From positions 928,795 through 992,794 of the forward strand of contig NW_005200690.1 in NCBI RefSeq assembly GCF_000372725.1: a DNA stretch of 64,000 nucleotides, read 5' to 3'. The notes under the pieces were generated by a model. It saw only the letters and a list, made by a program, of their open reading frames with translations. It ran no database searches and was not told the DNA's origin. The stretch comes from Emiliania huxleyi CCMP1516. Taxonomy: Eukaryota > Haptophyta > Isochrysidales > Noelaerhabdaceae. Each line of letters starts with the position of its first letter. Positions within the stretch are counted from its first letter, which is position 1. Position numbers and translations under genes: made by a program. Below, piece after piece: positions 30,301 to 38,740 of the stretch.

Positions 30301-33021
30301 CGGAGCCGTCGTCGCCCGAGAGCGAGGCGGCGGGTGGGATGGAGCATGGCTCGCCGGCGACGCAGAGCGCTCCTCCTCCTCCTCCGCCGCCGCCGCCGTC
30401 CCGTTTCGCCGCCGAGTTTGTCGAGGGCGCGTGCCTCGGCAAGGGCGGGTTTGGGCGCGTGTACCGCGCGACGCACCGGCTGGACGGCGTGGAGTATGCG
30501 GTGAAGAAGGTGCTGCTCACCGGCTCGGAGCGCGCGCAGGACCGTGCGGTGCGCGAGGCGACGCCCTTCTGCCTTTGCTCGGCCGCGGGGGCAGTGTGGA
30601 CCCCGTGGGGAGAGTGCCGTTGCTGGTGGTCGGTGTAGGCGACTTGCTTGGCGAGGCTCGACCACGTGCACGTCGTGCGGTACTACCAGGTGTGGAAGGA
30701 GGTGGTGGGCGAGGCGCAGCTCGTCGAGCAGTTTGCAGACTCGTCCGACGAGGGCGAGGACTCGTACACGGGCGCGCCGCCACACGCCCTCCCCCTCCAC
30801 GGGGCGGAGCTCTCCCGGAGCCATGTCCGAGACATGTCCGAGACATGTCCGAGACATGTCCGAGACATGTCCCTTTCCCCGATGGCCGGCAGGCGACTCG
30901 ACGCACACCTCCGTCTCCACCCGCCGCGCCGCGGTGGCCGTGGCGAGCGGCCTCGGCCCGCCGACGCGGCAGGTGCTCTTCATCCAGATGCAGCTGTGCG
31001 AGCGCACCATGCGCGCGTGGCTCAACGAGCCCGGACGCGACGGTGGACTACCGCACAGCCGCACCGAGCGGCGCGTACCGTGACACGTCCGCGACAGACT
31101 CACCTCGACGTGTCCCGTAGCGTCGCTCGCGGCGAGCCGCCCCGTCTTCCTGCAGCTGCTGCGCGGGCTGCAGCACATCCATAGCAACGGCCGAGACGTA
31201 GCCGGAGACATAGCCGGAGACATAGCCGAGATGCGGCCGAGGTGCGGCCGAGGTGCGGCTGAGGTGCAGGTGCCCACCGCCCGCGGCGCGTGCCCGACGC
31301 GCCTGAGGACGCGCGCAGGCCTCATTCACCGCGACCTCACCCCCTCCAACGTCTTCCTCACGCACGACTCCATCTTCAAGATTGGCGACTTCGGCCTCTC
31401 GCGCGAGTTTGGCGCGCCGTCCTCGCTCGGCGACATCGCGGCGCACCCGCCCGCCCTCCTCCCCTCGGGGCAAGGCTCCTTTTCCGAGCTGCTCGCTTCA
31501 GCCAACGGCGCGCCGCTCTTGGCGCGGCCAGACGGGCCCTCGCCGAGTCCGCCCACTCATCAGCCGAGGGCTGTTGAAGCAGGCGCGGCCGACGGCGCGG
31601 CCGACGGCGCGACCGACGGCGGCGACGAGTGGAGGTCCGTCTCGCTGCCGCGCTTCGTCAGCGGGAGCCGGCACGACCGACACGACCGGTCCGTGACTCG
31701 CGGCGTGGGGACCACGCTGTACATGTCGCCCGAGCAGCGCGCGTCGCGGCCGTACGACTTCAAGGCGAGGCCCTGCCACACACACCCCGCCTCCCTCCCC
31801 CCCCCCCCCCTCTCCCAGCCCCTTGCCCGGAGCCCCCACCACTGCACGCTCCTCTCCCCCCCCTCCTCTCAGGTGGACGTCTACGCGCTCGGCGTCATCT
31901 TCCTCGAGCTCTGCTGCCCCTTCGGCACGCTCCCGGGAGCGCGCCACCGCAGCCCACTTCGAGCTCACTTCGAGCTCACCCGAGATTGCGCGAGATCAGG
32001 CACCCAGATGGAGCGGATCACCGAGCTCACCGCGCTGCAGCGCCGCTGCGTGCCGCGCGCCCTCGCCGCGGCGGTGCCGCGGCTCGCCGCGTCGCTCCTC
32101 CGATCTCGGGCAATCTCGGGTGACCTCGGCTGAGCTCGCCCCAGGCGCCGCAACTCGCGGAGTTTGTCCTCTGGTGCACGGCCACCGACCCGCGCGAGAG
32201 GCCGACGGCGGAGGAGGTGCTCCCCTCCCCGGTCCCACGCTCGGCCTAGCTCGGGCAAGCTCGGGCAAGCTCGGGCAAGCTCGGGTGATCTCGGGTGATC
32301 TCGTCTCAGGTGCTCACCTCGCCGGTCCTCTCGCCGGTCGGCGCCGTGCTGCGCGTCTCCGCGTACCGCCGCACGATGCACCAAGTGCTGCCCCGCATCC
32401 ATGAGACAATCGAGCGGGTGCGGCGCGTGCGCTCCTTCACGGCGGCGGACGGCGGCGGAGGCGGCGGAGGCGAGCGGGGCGAGGGCGGCGGAGGCGAGGA
32501 GCTGATCGTCCTCGACTACGTGCTGGACGACGCGAGCGGCTCGGGCGGCGGGGAGGCCCCCCCGGCCGGGGAGCGGGCCGAGCTCGAGTCTCTGCAGGCG
32601 ACACTTCCGAGACACTTCCGAGACGCTGCTCCCTGCCTCCCTCCCCTCCCTCCCCTCCCTCCCTTTCTTTCGCCTCCCTCCCTCTCTCCCCGCACCTCGC
32701 CCTCCCCGGCCGCCTGCCACCCTCCCCCTCGACGCGCGTCTGCAGGCCTCGCTCGCCGGCATGGAGGGCGTCGTGAGCGTGCGGGCGGGCTCGCCGCCGA
32801 CGGCGCCTCTCGCGGGAGAGGCGTCGCCCGCGGGCCTCACCCCGCTCCAGCTGCCTGCGGGCGGGCCCTCCTCCTCCGCCGAGTGGGGCGCCCCCTTCCG
32901 CCTCCCTCCGCCCTCGGACGGCGCCGCGGCCGACGGCGCAACGGCTGCCCCGTCCGCCGCGGCCGCGTCGAAGCGCTTGGGTGGAGGCGCCGTGGCGACG
33001 GTGCCTGCGGAGCCGCCCTGA
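27294..33021 (+). CDS. PERK: PERK-type eIF2-alpha kinase (ER-stress sensor)
   Basis: Fifteen exons: 27294-28097, 28245-28621, 28750-28795, 29022-29237, 29460-29615, 29685-30557, 30639-30771, 30893-31042, 31121-31189, 31319-31764, 31873-31924, 32000-32085, 32145-32216, 32310-32597 and 32746-33021, about 1347 residues and in frame throughout. Signal peptide (LRALSLLVFALAIPQLTSAQ), then a luminal beta-propeller-like domain (VLLVATLDGDVHAVAGSTGE, LVVPGLDGSIFLLDEE, GLLLGSKSSTLFSLQPDSG) as in PERK/IRE1. One membrane helix (SLTYAVLLVATAAAVALAAA) precedes the kinase: GKGGFGRVYRA, AVKKV, LFIQMQLCERTMRAWL, HIHSNGLIHRDLTPSNVFL, IGDFGLS and GTTLYMSPEQ. The IQMQLCE motif marks eIF2-alpha kinases. Predicted to phosphorylate eIF2-alpha when unfolded proteins build up in the ER. 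Nine introns have GC donors, four GT, one probably GA (29616). Confidence 0.92.
28599..28681 (+). repeat. 28-bp direct repeat duplicating an exon end and its donor
   Basis: 28599-28626 and 28654-28681 are identical (GCAGGGGAGCTGCTC ... GCGGTGAG), offset 55 bp. Each copy carries the same GTGAG donor (28622 and 28677), and the second copy is preceded by an AG, so alternative splicing choices arise. The unique part is three GAGAT/TAGCC-type units. Confidence 0.95.
28796..29021 (+). repeat. Minisatellite intron of 11-nt units
   Basis: PERK intron 3 (226 bp) consists almost wholly of about nineteen ACACTCCC(G/A)(A/C)G units: first five with CGAG, then the rest with CACG. It is bounded by GGACGGCAG followed by GCG on both sides (28788 and 29013). 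GC donor. Confidence 0.95.
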
Positions 33022-34062
33022 CACCCCGCTCTGCGGGAGTAGGCGGCAGAGGAGGCGGCAGCGTCCTGCAGGCGGCCTCCGCGGCGGGCGGCGGAAAGGC
33101 GGCGGGGCGGGCGAGCACGGGACGGGGGGGCGGGCACAGGGCGAGCGCCTCACCGAGTGTTTGGGCGCGTAGGAGAGCGAGAGCACCGCGTCGGGTGGCG
33201 CGCGACCGTCGCCGTCGCCGCCGCCGGTGCCGTTCCTCGCGGCCGCCCCCGCGGGCTCCAATCCCCACGCGCGGCTGCGGCGCTCCAGCTCATTCGGGGG
33301 GCCCTAGTGCTGGCCCTCCCCTGTACTCCCGCCCGCCGCCCCCTCTCCTACGCCGCATGCGTTGCCCACCGCGCACGCCACCGGACTACTCGCGAGCTCC
33401 GGGGCAGGGGGCCAGAGCGGTGGCACTCTGTTCTTCTTACATGATGGGTATAGCCACAGGCGTGTTCATGCCTTCACGCGTGTGGTGGGGCGACACGTCG
33501 GTTTCGCCCTCTCTCTGTGCTTGTTGCCTCTCTGTGCAATTGCCTCTGTTGGCTGTGTTACACACACACAAAGGAAAAAACTTTTTGGACTCGGGGTTGA
33601 GGTTGAAGCTTGAACTTCGGGTATGAACTGGCCGCAGCGGCTCAAAAAAAAGGCGACTTGCAGGTGCTGATAGGATCCGTGTAGCGAACTCATCCTCTGA
33701 GGCCCCGCGTCCCACCCCCGCCTGCCGTCGGCGCGGCGCGGCGCATCGCCCACCCCGCCACGGCTCATTTCCGACACCCCGCCGCCACCCACGCTGTGCA
33801 CAGCGTTCGCCGCGCGCACGCAGACGTCGCAGACGCCGCGGCAGAGAAGACATATCAGCAAGCCTCCGCCGCGAACCACAGCCGCGCGCCCCGCTGCGTG
33901 CGGACCCACCCTTCGCCGCTGCCACCCTCGCCGCCGCCCAGCCCGCCGACGTACACGCCCCTCAGCCCCATCCCGCTCGCCCTTCTCCCGGCAATCGTTA
34001 CCGCCACGGCCTGCTTCACGGGAGCTCCCCCCCGACGCGCGCGCAGACTTACAATCAGCAAC
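33022..34062. other. Intergenic region between PERK and the small gene
   Basis: No supported coding region. Contains an ACAC-rich stretch and A-run (33555-33585) and an A8 run at 33641. The right third is GC-rich and probably holds the promoter of the gene at 34063. Confidence 0.4.
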
Positions 34063-34385
34063 ATGGCGAAGTCCTCCACCTCCCCGAAGCCTGGCTCGCC
34101 CACCTCCATGACCATCACGAAGAGCGGGAAGAAGTGATACACCCACTTCCACGCCTCCACACACGCACACGCCCGCACACGCCCCCCCCCGCACGCGCCT
34201 TGCTGCGCCGCTGCATCTCACCTCCCGTCGCGCGCTCCGCCCCACGCAGCCACAAGAAGTTCCTGAAGTACCTCGCCAAGGAGCTCAAGGCGAAGGGCGA
34301 GCCTTACGATCTCAAGATCGCGGGCGCAAAGTGGAATGCGCAGGAGGAGGGCCACGAGTTCAAGTTCGAGTTCGGCGAGGCCTGA
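34063..34385 (+). CDS. 68-residue basic protein, unknown
   Basis: Two exons, 34063-34133 and 34250-34385, joined by a GT-AG intron that restores a single frame (KKNHKKFLKYLAKELKAKG). The N-terminus is Ser/Pro/Lys-rich and likely disordered. The rest has the pattern of one helix followed by two or three strands (YDLKIAGAKWN, GHEFKFEFGEA). The KKFLKYLAKELK segment resembles the SKRYLKYLTKKYLKK region of ribosomal protein eL22 and the length is compatible with a shortened relative, but the match is too small to name it. Confidence 0.6.
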
Positions 34386-35260
34386 ACGAGCGGCGTCGGT
34401 GTGAGAACGGGGGGGCCTGAGCCCACGGCGTAGCTAACGTGCGCTGAGCAAGCGGGCCGAGCCCCATCCGACTCGCCCGTGCGTCGACGAGGACTGGCAT
34501 GGTGGTCTATGTTTCTGGTGGTGTCCTGTGCGTGCGCGACTCCGAAAGGGCCCGGGCTCTCTGTGTTCGAGACGTCTGGCTCTCAGAGCAGCACGTCCTT
34601 ACAACACTACGAGTACACGCAAAACGAATAATACCGACAGTTACACGTAAGGGTTCTGTCGCGAAGAGCGTGCTACTCCTCCGCTTCCTGAAGGACGCCA
34701 TCAGCCTCGCCTCCCGCGCCATCGCCCGTCACGCTGCTGGCGGCCCCGGCCGCCCCGCGCCCCTTGGGTGTTGGGACGCGTGGAGGGCGTGGTCTCGTGT
34801 GCTCTCTACTGCACTTTGTTTCGCTTGGAGTTGTACATGAGGTTCGGCCACCCACCGAACGGCGGGGGGCAGGTCAGCTGTTTCGAACTGTACGCGCTAT
34901 AACGTAGAACGTAGTCTCACGCCGGCTCTCCCTCACCGCCCTACAGTACACACACACCGCAGTATTCCGCACACGCGCACACACGCGCGCACGCGCAACG
35001 ATACACAACTCTCCACGTCACATTCTCACACTATGCTAGAATGCGTAATGATGCGACGCACACACAAGACAGCCCTGGTTGGCTCTACGCGATAGGGATA
35101 GCGCCTTGTGCCTCTATATGTTTTCTAGGAATCTACCTCATTTTTCATTTTTCATGGAGGCAGGCCACTAGAAAACAAATGCAAGAAATGAAATAAATAC
35201 CCTCCGAGGCTTCATGCAGAGAGGCACACGTAGACCTCGCCAAGTACTCAAACCCGTGTC
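34386..35260. other. Intergenic region with flanking-repeat copy
   Basis: Less GC-rich than average. Holds the left copy of the direct repeat described at 34880-35045. No gene is supported. Confidence 0.4.
34880..35045 (+). repeat. Direct repeat flanking the MORN/U-box gene, left copy
   Basis: Shares GTACGCGCT, ACGTAGTCTCACGCCGGCTC, TACACACACAC, ACAACTCTCCACG and CACACTATGCTAGAATGC, in the same order, with 38549-38670. Same orientation. The gene at 35261-38455 lies between the two copies. Confidence 0.85.
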
Positions 35261-38200
35261 TCAGTGCGGCCCCATCACACCATCCCACTCCAGCCAATCG
35301 CCCCACTGCCGACTGAACCAGCCACAGCTCCTGCAACGGTTTAGCCCACCCCCATCCTCGTTGTTGTGGTACGCCAAATCGTCGCAGGCCCGATTCTCCA
35401 CAGGCCCAGCGCGGCACCTGCGGCACATGCGCATCTCAGTGTTGCCGTATGGGTTGCCCTGCCCCCCATTCCGGCGCAAGAATTCTGCCGTCGCTGCTTC
35501 CGCCTGCGCCTCCGCCCGCTCTCGCGCAGCCACCCGCTCAGCCTCGAGCCTCTCTGCCTCGCGCCGCAATCGCTCCTGCTCGCGCTGCCGCGCCTCCGCC
35601 TCCTCGCGCGCAATCCGCTCCCGCTCCTGCCGCCGCGCCTCTGCTCTGCGCGCGGCTTCTTCTGCCTGGCCCTCAGCTTGTGCGGCCTCCGCGCGCCTCG
35701 CCTGCGCGCGCTGCTCGCGCTCGTTGTCTGCAGCCAAGCTCCGAGCCTCGAGCCGCGACCGCACCTCCGCCCTATAGAGCTCCGCACGGTTGCGCACCCT
35801 TGCCTCTCTTGCAAGGCCACGCTCCGTGGGGAATTTGATCCCCAAAGGCAGCTCGCCACGCTCCGAGGCCTCCGCGCTAGACGACACCTCCTGCTCGGCA
35901 TTTCGAACGAAACGACCAATGCGGCCGCGGTGAGGCGGCACTTGCTGTTGCTCCTGCTGCTCCATGGGGCCCTGGGCTGCGGCCTCAGACCGCGAGGCTT
36001 CCGCACGGGAGGCGGCCCCAGCCGCGGCCAGCTCCCGGCCTGTGGCGCACCAAGTGCACGTGCTAAATCCGTTGCGGCCTGTGCCGCCGCAGAAAATGCA
36101 CCATTCAGTCCCGAAGGGCAGCTCGGCATTCGCTGCGGCCTCAGACCGCGAGGCTTCCGCACGGGAGGCGGCCTCAGCCGCGGCCAGCTCCCGGCCTGTG
36201 GCGCACCAAGTGCACGTGCTAAATCCGTTGCGGCCTGTGCCGCCGCAGAAATTGCACCATTCAGTCCCGAAGGGCAGCTCGGCATTCTGTCCCGAGGCAG
36301 AGGCTGCTGAGGCTCCTACCGCGCTAGACGACTCACCCGACTCCTCGACCGTAGTGCCGAAGAGATGCGCAGCCAAACGACCCATGAAGCTGGGGGTGCG
36401 CTGCGGCTGCGGCTGCGGCTGCGGCTGCGGCTGCGGCTGCGGCTGCGGCTGCGGCTGCGGCTGTGGCTGCGGCTGCGGCTGCGGCTGCGGCTGCGGCTGC
36501 GGCTGCGGCTGCGGCTGCGGCTGCGGCTGCCGTGGCAGCTGCTGCGGAAGTTGCTGCGATGCCGCAACGGCCAGCCTGACCTGCGCGTCCTCGAGCTGCG
36601 CCTCGACCTCGGACAGCTCGAGCACGCGTCGCTCCCGCTGCCGTTCGTCCTCATCATCGTCACCCGAGAGCAAAAGCAACTGGCGCTCCTCCAGCGCAGT
36701 CACCCGCTGCTGCAGCGGATCTAGATCGGAAGCTCCGCTCGAGGCCGGCGCGGGGTGGGCGCATACGCCAGCAACATGGGCCGCGGCAGCCCCAGCGCGA
36801 CGGATGCGCTCGTTGAGCGCCACCATCTCGCGTTCGTGCTCCTCAACGGCGGCGCGCTCTTGCTGCTCAAAGCACACTTCCTCCTCGGCTTCCACCTCAC
36901 CGCGCCACTCTCGCAGCTCCGCGTCCTCGTACGCGTCGAGCTTATCAGCGAGCGCAGACCGCAATAGTCCATCTCCCTCGGCCGGCGGCGTGGCCTCGAT
37001 GCGACCGGTGGCGTCCTCGAAGCACTCCACACAGATGCGATAGGACTCGGGCGGCGTGAACTCGACCCGCCAGACCTCGTCGATACACTCCGCCTCGAAT
37101 GAGAGAGCCTCGTACGCGCCACAATGCAGGCAGATGACACGGCCACAGCGACGGCACTGGTGAGACGCCTGGTGGCGCGACTGCCCCTCTGGGGGCACAA
37201 GCTCGCGCAAGCAGCTTCGCACCATGCATCGGGTTGTCGACAGCTTTGGTACGAGCGCCTCCTCATCGCAAAGTGCGACGGCGAGGCCAGTCACGGGCGA
37301 AGGATGCGGCTCCGATGGTGAGAAGATCCGCACGTCCTCCGCCCTCGGCACATAGGCTGGCAAACTCGATCGCTCAGCAATGACGTCGCGGATTGCATCG
37401 CACCACTCCTCCAAGTAGAGCGGCGGTTCGCCAGCAGGCGCGCCCAGTGCCAGCTCCTTGTCCCGCTCCGTGTCGGGTGTGTGCAGCAACAGCTGAGAGT
37501 GCTCAATGCGGGCCGTGCTGTAGACTGAGATTGGGAAAAGCGCGATTATCTCGGTGGCACGCTCGTCTTCATAGATCACGAGCTTGTCGGTGCTCAACAC
37601 AAAGTAGCGCCGCACGCCCCGCGGCATGAGCCAGCCTTGCTTGATGCCCTGTGGCCCTCGAGGCTCCTCCGCTGCTGCAACTGCCGGGCCCTCCCTCGCC
37701 TCGCGCTGCCGCGTCGCGGCGATTGCCGCCTCGCGCCGCTCGCGCCAGTCGCGCGCCTCAGCGGCATCGACTCGCTGCAGATCAATAGCACCCTCGATCA
37801 ATGAGACGATTGCATGGACTGGCACAAGTCGCGTGTCTTGCAGCGGACCACCCATCGGTGAGTTGTAGTGCTGACGGCGCTCGCGCGGCGAACCACAGCA
37901 TGCGTCATCGCGCGCAGCGTCGCACTCAGTGGTCTGCGGCTCTGCCAACCGTTCGCGCTCTGCCTCAAAGTGGCGCTCGATGTTTTCGCGCTCGTAGACA
38001 TGTCCGTCGGCCGCAGCGACAGGGTCGGCCATGAGCTCCTGCATTATTGGGCACGAGAGCGTCCTTCGCTCTGTCTCCGTCAGTGGCATCCGTGGTGATG
38101 CTGCCTCCTCTGAATCGGAGGTGAAGGTGCCCTCGGAAGCAGATGAGCTCTCGCCGTCGTAGACGTCGCCATCGGCCCACCGGAAGACGCCGCGCCCCTT

Positions 38201-38455
38201 CGGCTTACCCGCCTTGTACTTGCCCTCATAGACGCCGCCATTGGCGCACCGGTAGACGCCGCGCCCCTCGTACTTGCCAGCCTTCCACTCGCCGTCGTAG
38301 ACGTCGCCGTCGGCGAACCGGTAGACGCCGCGCCCCTCCTTCTCGCCCGCCTTCCACTCACCGTCGTAGACGTCGCCGTTGGCGTACCGGAACACGCCGC
38401 GCCCCTCGAACTCGGAAGGGATGCCAACGGCCTCGGAAGGGACCGGCTCCGGCAT
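35261..38455 (-). CDS. MORN / U-box / PH-like / FYVE-like multi-domain protein
   Basis: 1064 residues, single exon. Four MORN repeats at about 17-102 (GRGVYRFADGDVYDGEWKAG). A U-box at about 126-217 (LSCPIMQELMADPVAAADGH, VYERENIERHF) is split by an acidic Cys-bearing insert before its C-terminal part (SPMGGPLQDTRLVPVHAIVS). A PH-like domain follows (GWLMPRGVRRYFVLSTDKLV ... LEEWCDAIRDVI), then a FYVE/zinc-finger-like Cys cluster (CMVRSC, HQCRRCGRVICLHCG, RICVECF), an acidic coiled coil, about twenty Pro-Gln pairs, two identical CxxC-CxxC ribbons (WCNFCGGTGRNG, CTWCATG), an Arg/Glu coiled coil and a final Cys-rich tail (CRRCRAG ... RCRSCGW). MORN, PH and FYVE-like parts suggest phosphoinositide membrane binding and the U-box suggests ubiquitin transfer. 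Flanked by direct repeats. Confidence 0.88.
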   Translation of the reverse strand: MPEPVPSEAVGIPSEFEGRGVFRYANGDVYDGEWKAGEKEGRGVYRFADGDVYDGEWKAGKYEGRGVYRCANGGVYEGKYKAGKPKGRGVFRWADGDVYDGESSSASEGTFTSDSEEAASPRMPLTETERRTLSCPIMQELMADPVAAADGHVYERENIERHFEAERERLAEPQTTECDAARDDACCGSPRERRQHYNSPMGGPLQDTRLVPVHAIVSLIEGAIDLQRVDAAEARDWRERREAAIAATRQREAREGPAVAAAEEPRGPQGIKQGWLMPRGVRRYFVLSTDKLVIYEDERATEIIALFPISVYSTARIEHSQLLLHTPDTERDKELALGAPAGEPPLYLEEWCDAIRDVIAERSSLPAYVPRAEDVRIFSPSEPHPSPVTGLAVALCDEEALVPKLSTTRCMVRSCLRELVPPEGQSRHQASHQCRRCGRVICLHCGAYEALSFEAECIDEVWRVEFTPPESYRICVECFEDATGRIEATPPAEGDGLLRSALADKLDAYEDAELREWRGEVEAEEEVCFEQQERAAVEEHEREMVALNERIRRAGAAAAHVAGVCAHPAPASSGASDLDPLQQRVTALEERQLLLLSGDDDEDERQRERRVLELSEVEAQLEDAQVRLAVAASQQLPQQLPRQPQPQPQPQPQPQPQPQPQPQPQPQPQPQPQPQPQPQPQPQPQRTPSFMGRLAAHLFGTTVEESGESSSAVGASAASASGQNAELPFGTEWCNFCGGTGRNGFSTCTWCATGRELAAAEAASRAEASRSEAAANAELPFGTEWCIFCGGTGRNGFSTCTWCATGRELAAAGAASRAEASRSEAAAQGPMEQQEQQQVPPHRGRIGRFVRNAEQEVSSSAEASERGELPLGIKFPTERGLAREARVRNRAELYRAEVRSRLEARSLAADNEREQRAQARRAEAAQAEGQAEEAARRAEARRQERERIAREEAEARQREQERLRREAERLEAERVAARERAEAQAEAATAEFLRRNGGQGNPYGNTEMRMCRRCRAGPVENRACDDLAYHNNEDGGGLNRCRSCGWFSRQWGDWLEWDGVMGPH
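36399..36530 (-). repeat. Hexanucleotide (CTGCGG)n inside the coding region
   Basis: About 22 units encoding alternating Pro-Gln, with one variant unit (GGCTGTGG at 36460). Likely length-variable. Confidence 0.95.
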
Positions 38456-38548
38456 GCGACGTGCGAGTCGAACGCACGCAAACTTGTGTTCCTTCCTTTG
38501 GAACGCGACGCGATTTTTCTTTTGTCAGTGCGCGCCATTCCCGATATA

Positions 38549-38670
38549 CTGTACGCGCTGTACGTAGTCTCACGCCGGCTCTCTCTCGCCTACCGTACAC
38601 ACACCACGCACGCACACACACACACAGACACACAACTCTCCACGGCACGATATCTCACACTATGCTAGAA
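38549..38670 (+). repeat. Direct repeat flanking the MORN/U-box gene, right copy
   Basis: Counterpart of 34880-35045. Here the block CTGTACGTAGTCTCACGCC begins about 95 bp upstream of the gene's start codon (which reads leftwards). Confidence 0.85.
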
Positions 38671-38740
38671 TGCTAAAACACACAACGCTCCCTCCCTCTT
38701 CTCGTATTGATGAGTTGATGACGCACACAGCCCCGGTGCG

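Noticed and set aside
29358-31325. Minus-strand 655-codon open frame across PERK exons 5-10
   Set aside because: Arg/Pro-rich shadow frame typical of high-GC DNA. The plus strand has every kinase motif in order.
27294-33021. Assignment of the kinase as GCN2 or IRE1
   Set aside because: No HisRS-like or RWD domain (GCN2) and no RNase KEN domain (IRE1). The luminal domain plus membrane helix plus IQMQLCE kinase motif fits PERK.
34063-34385. Naming the small gene ribosomal protein eL22
   Set aside because: Only a dozen residues resemble eL22, and the N-terminal RNA-binding half is missing.
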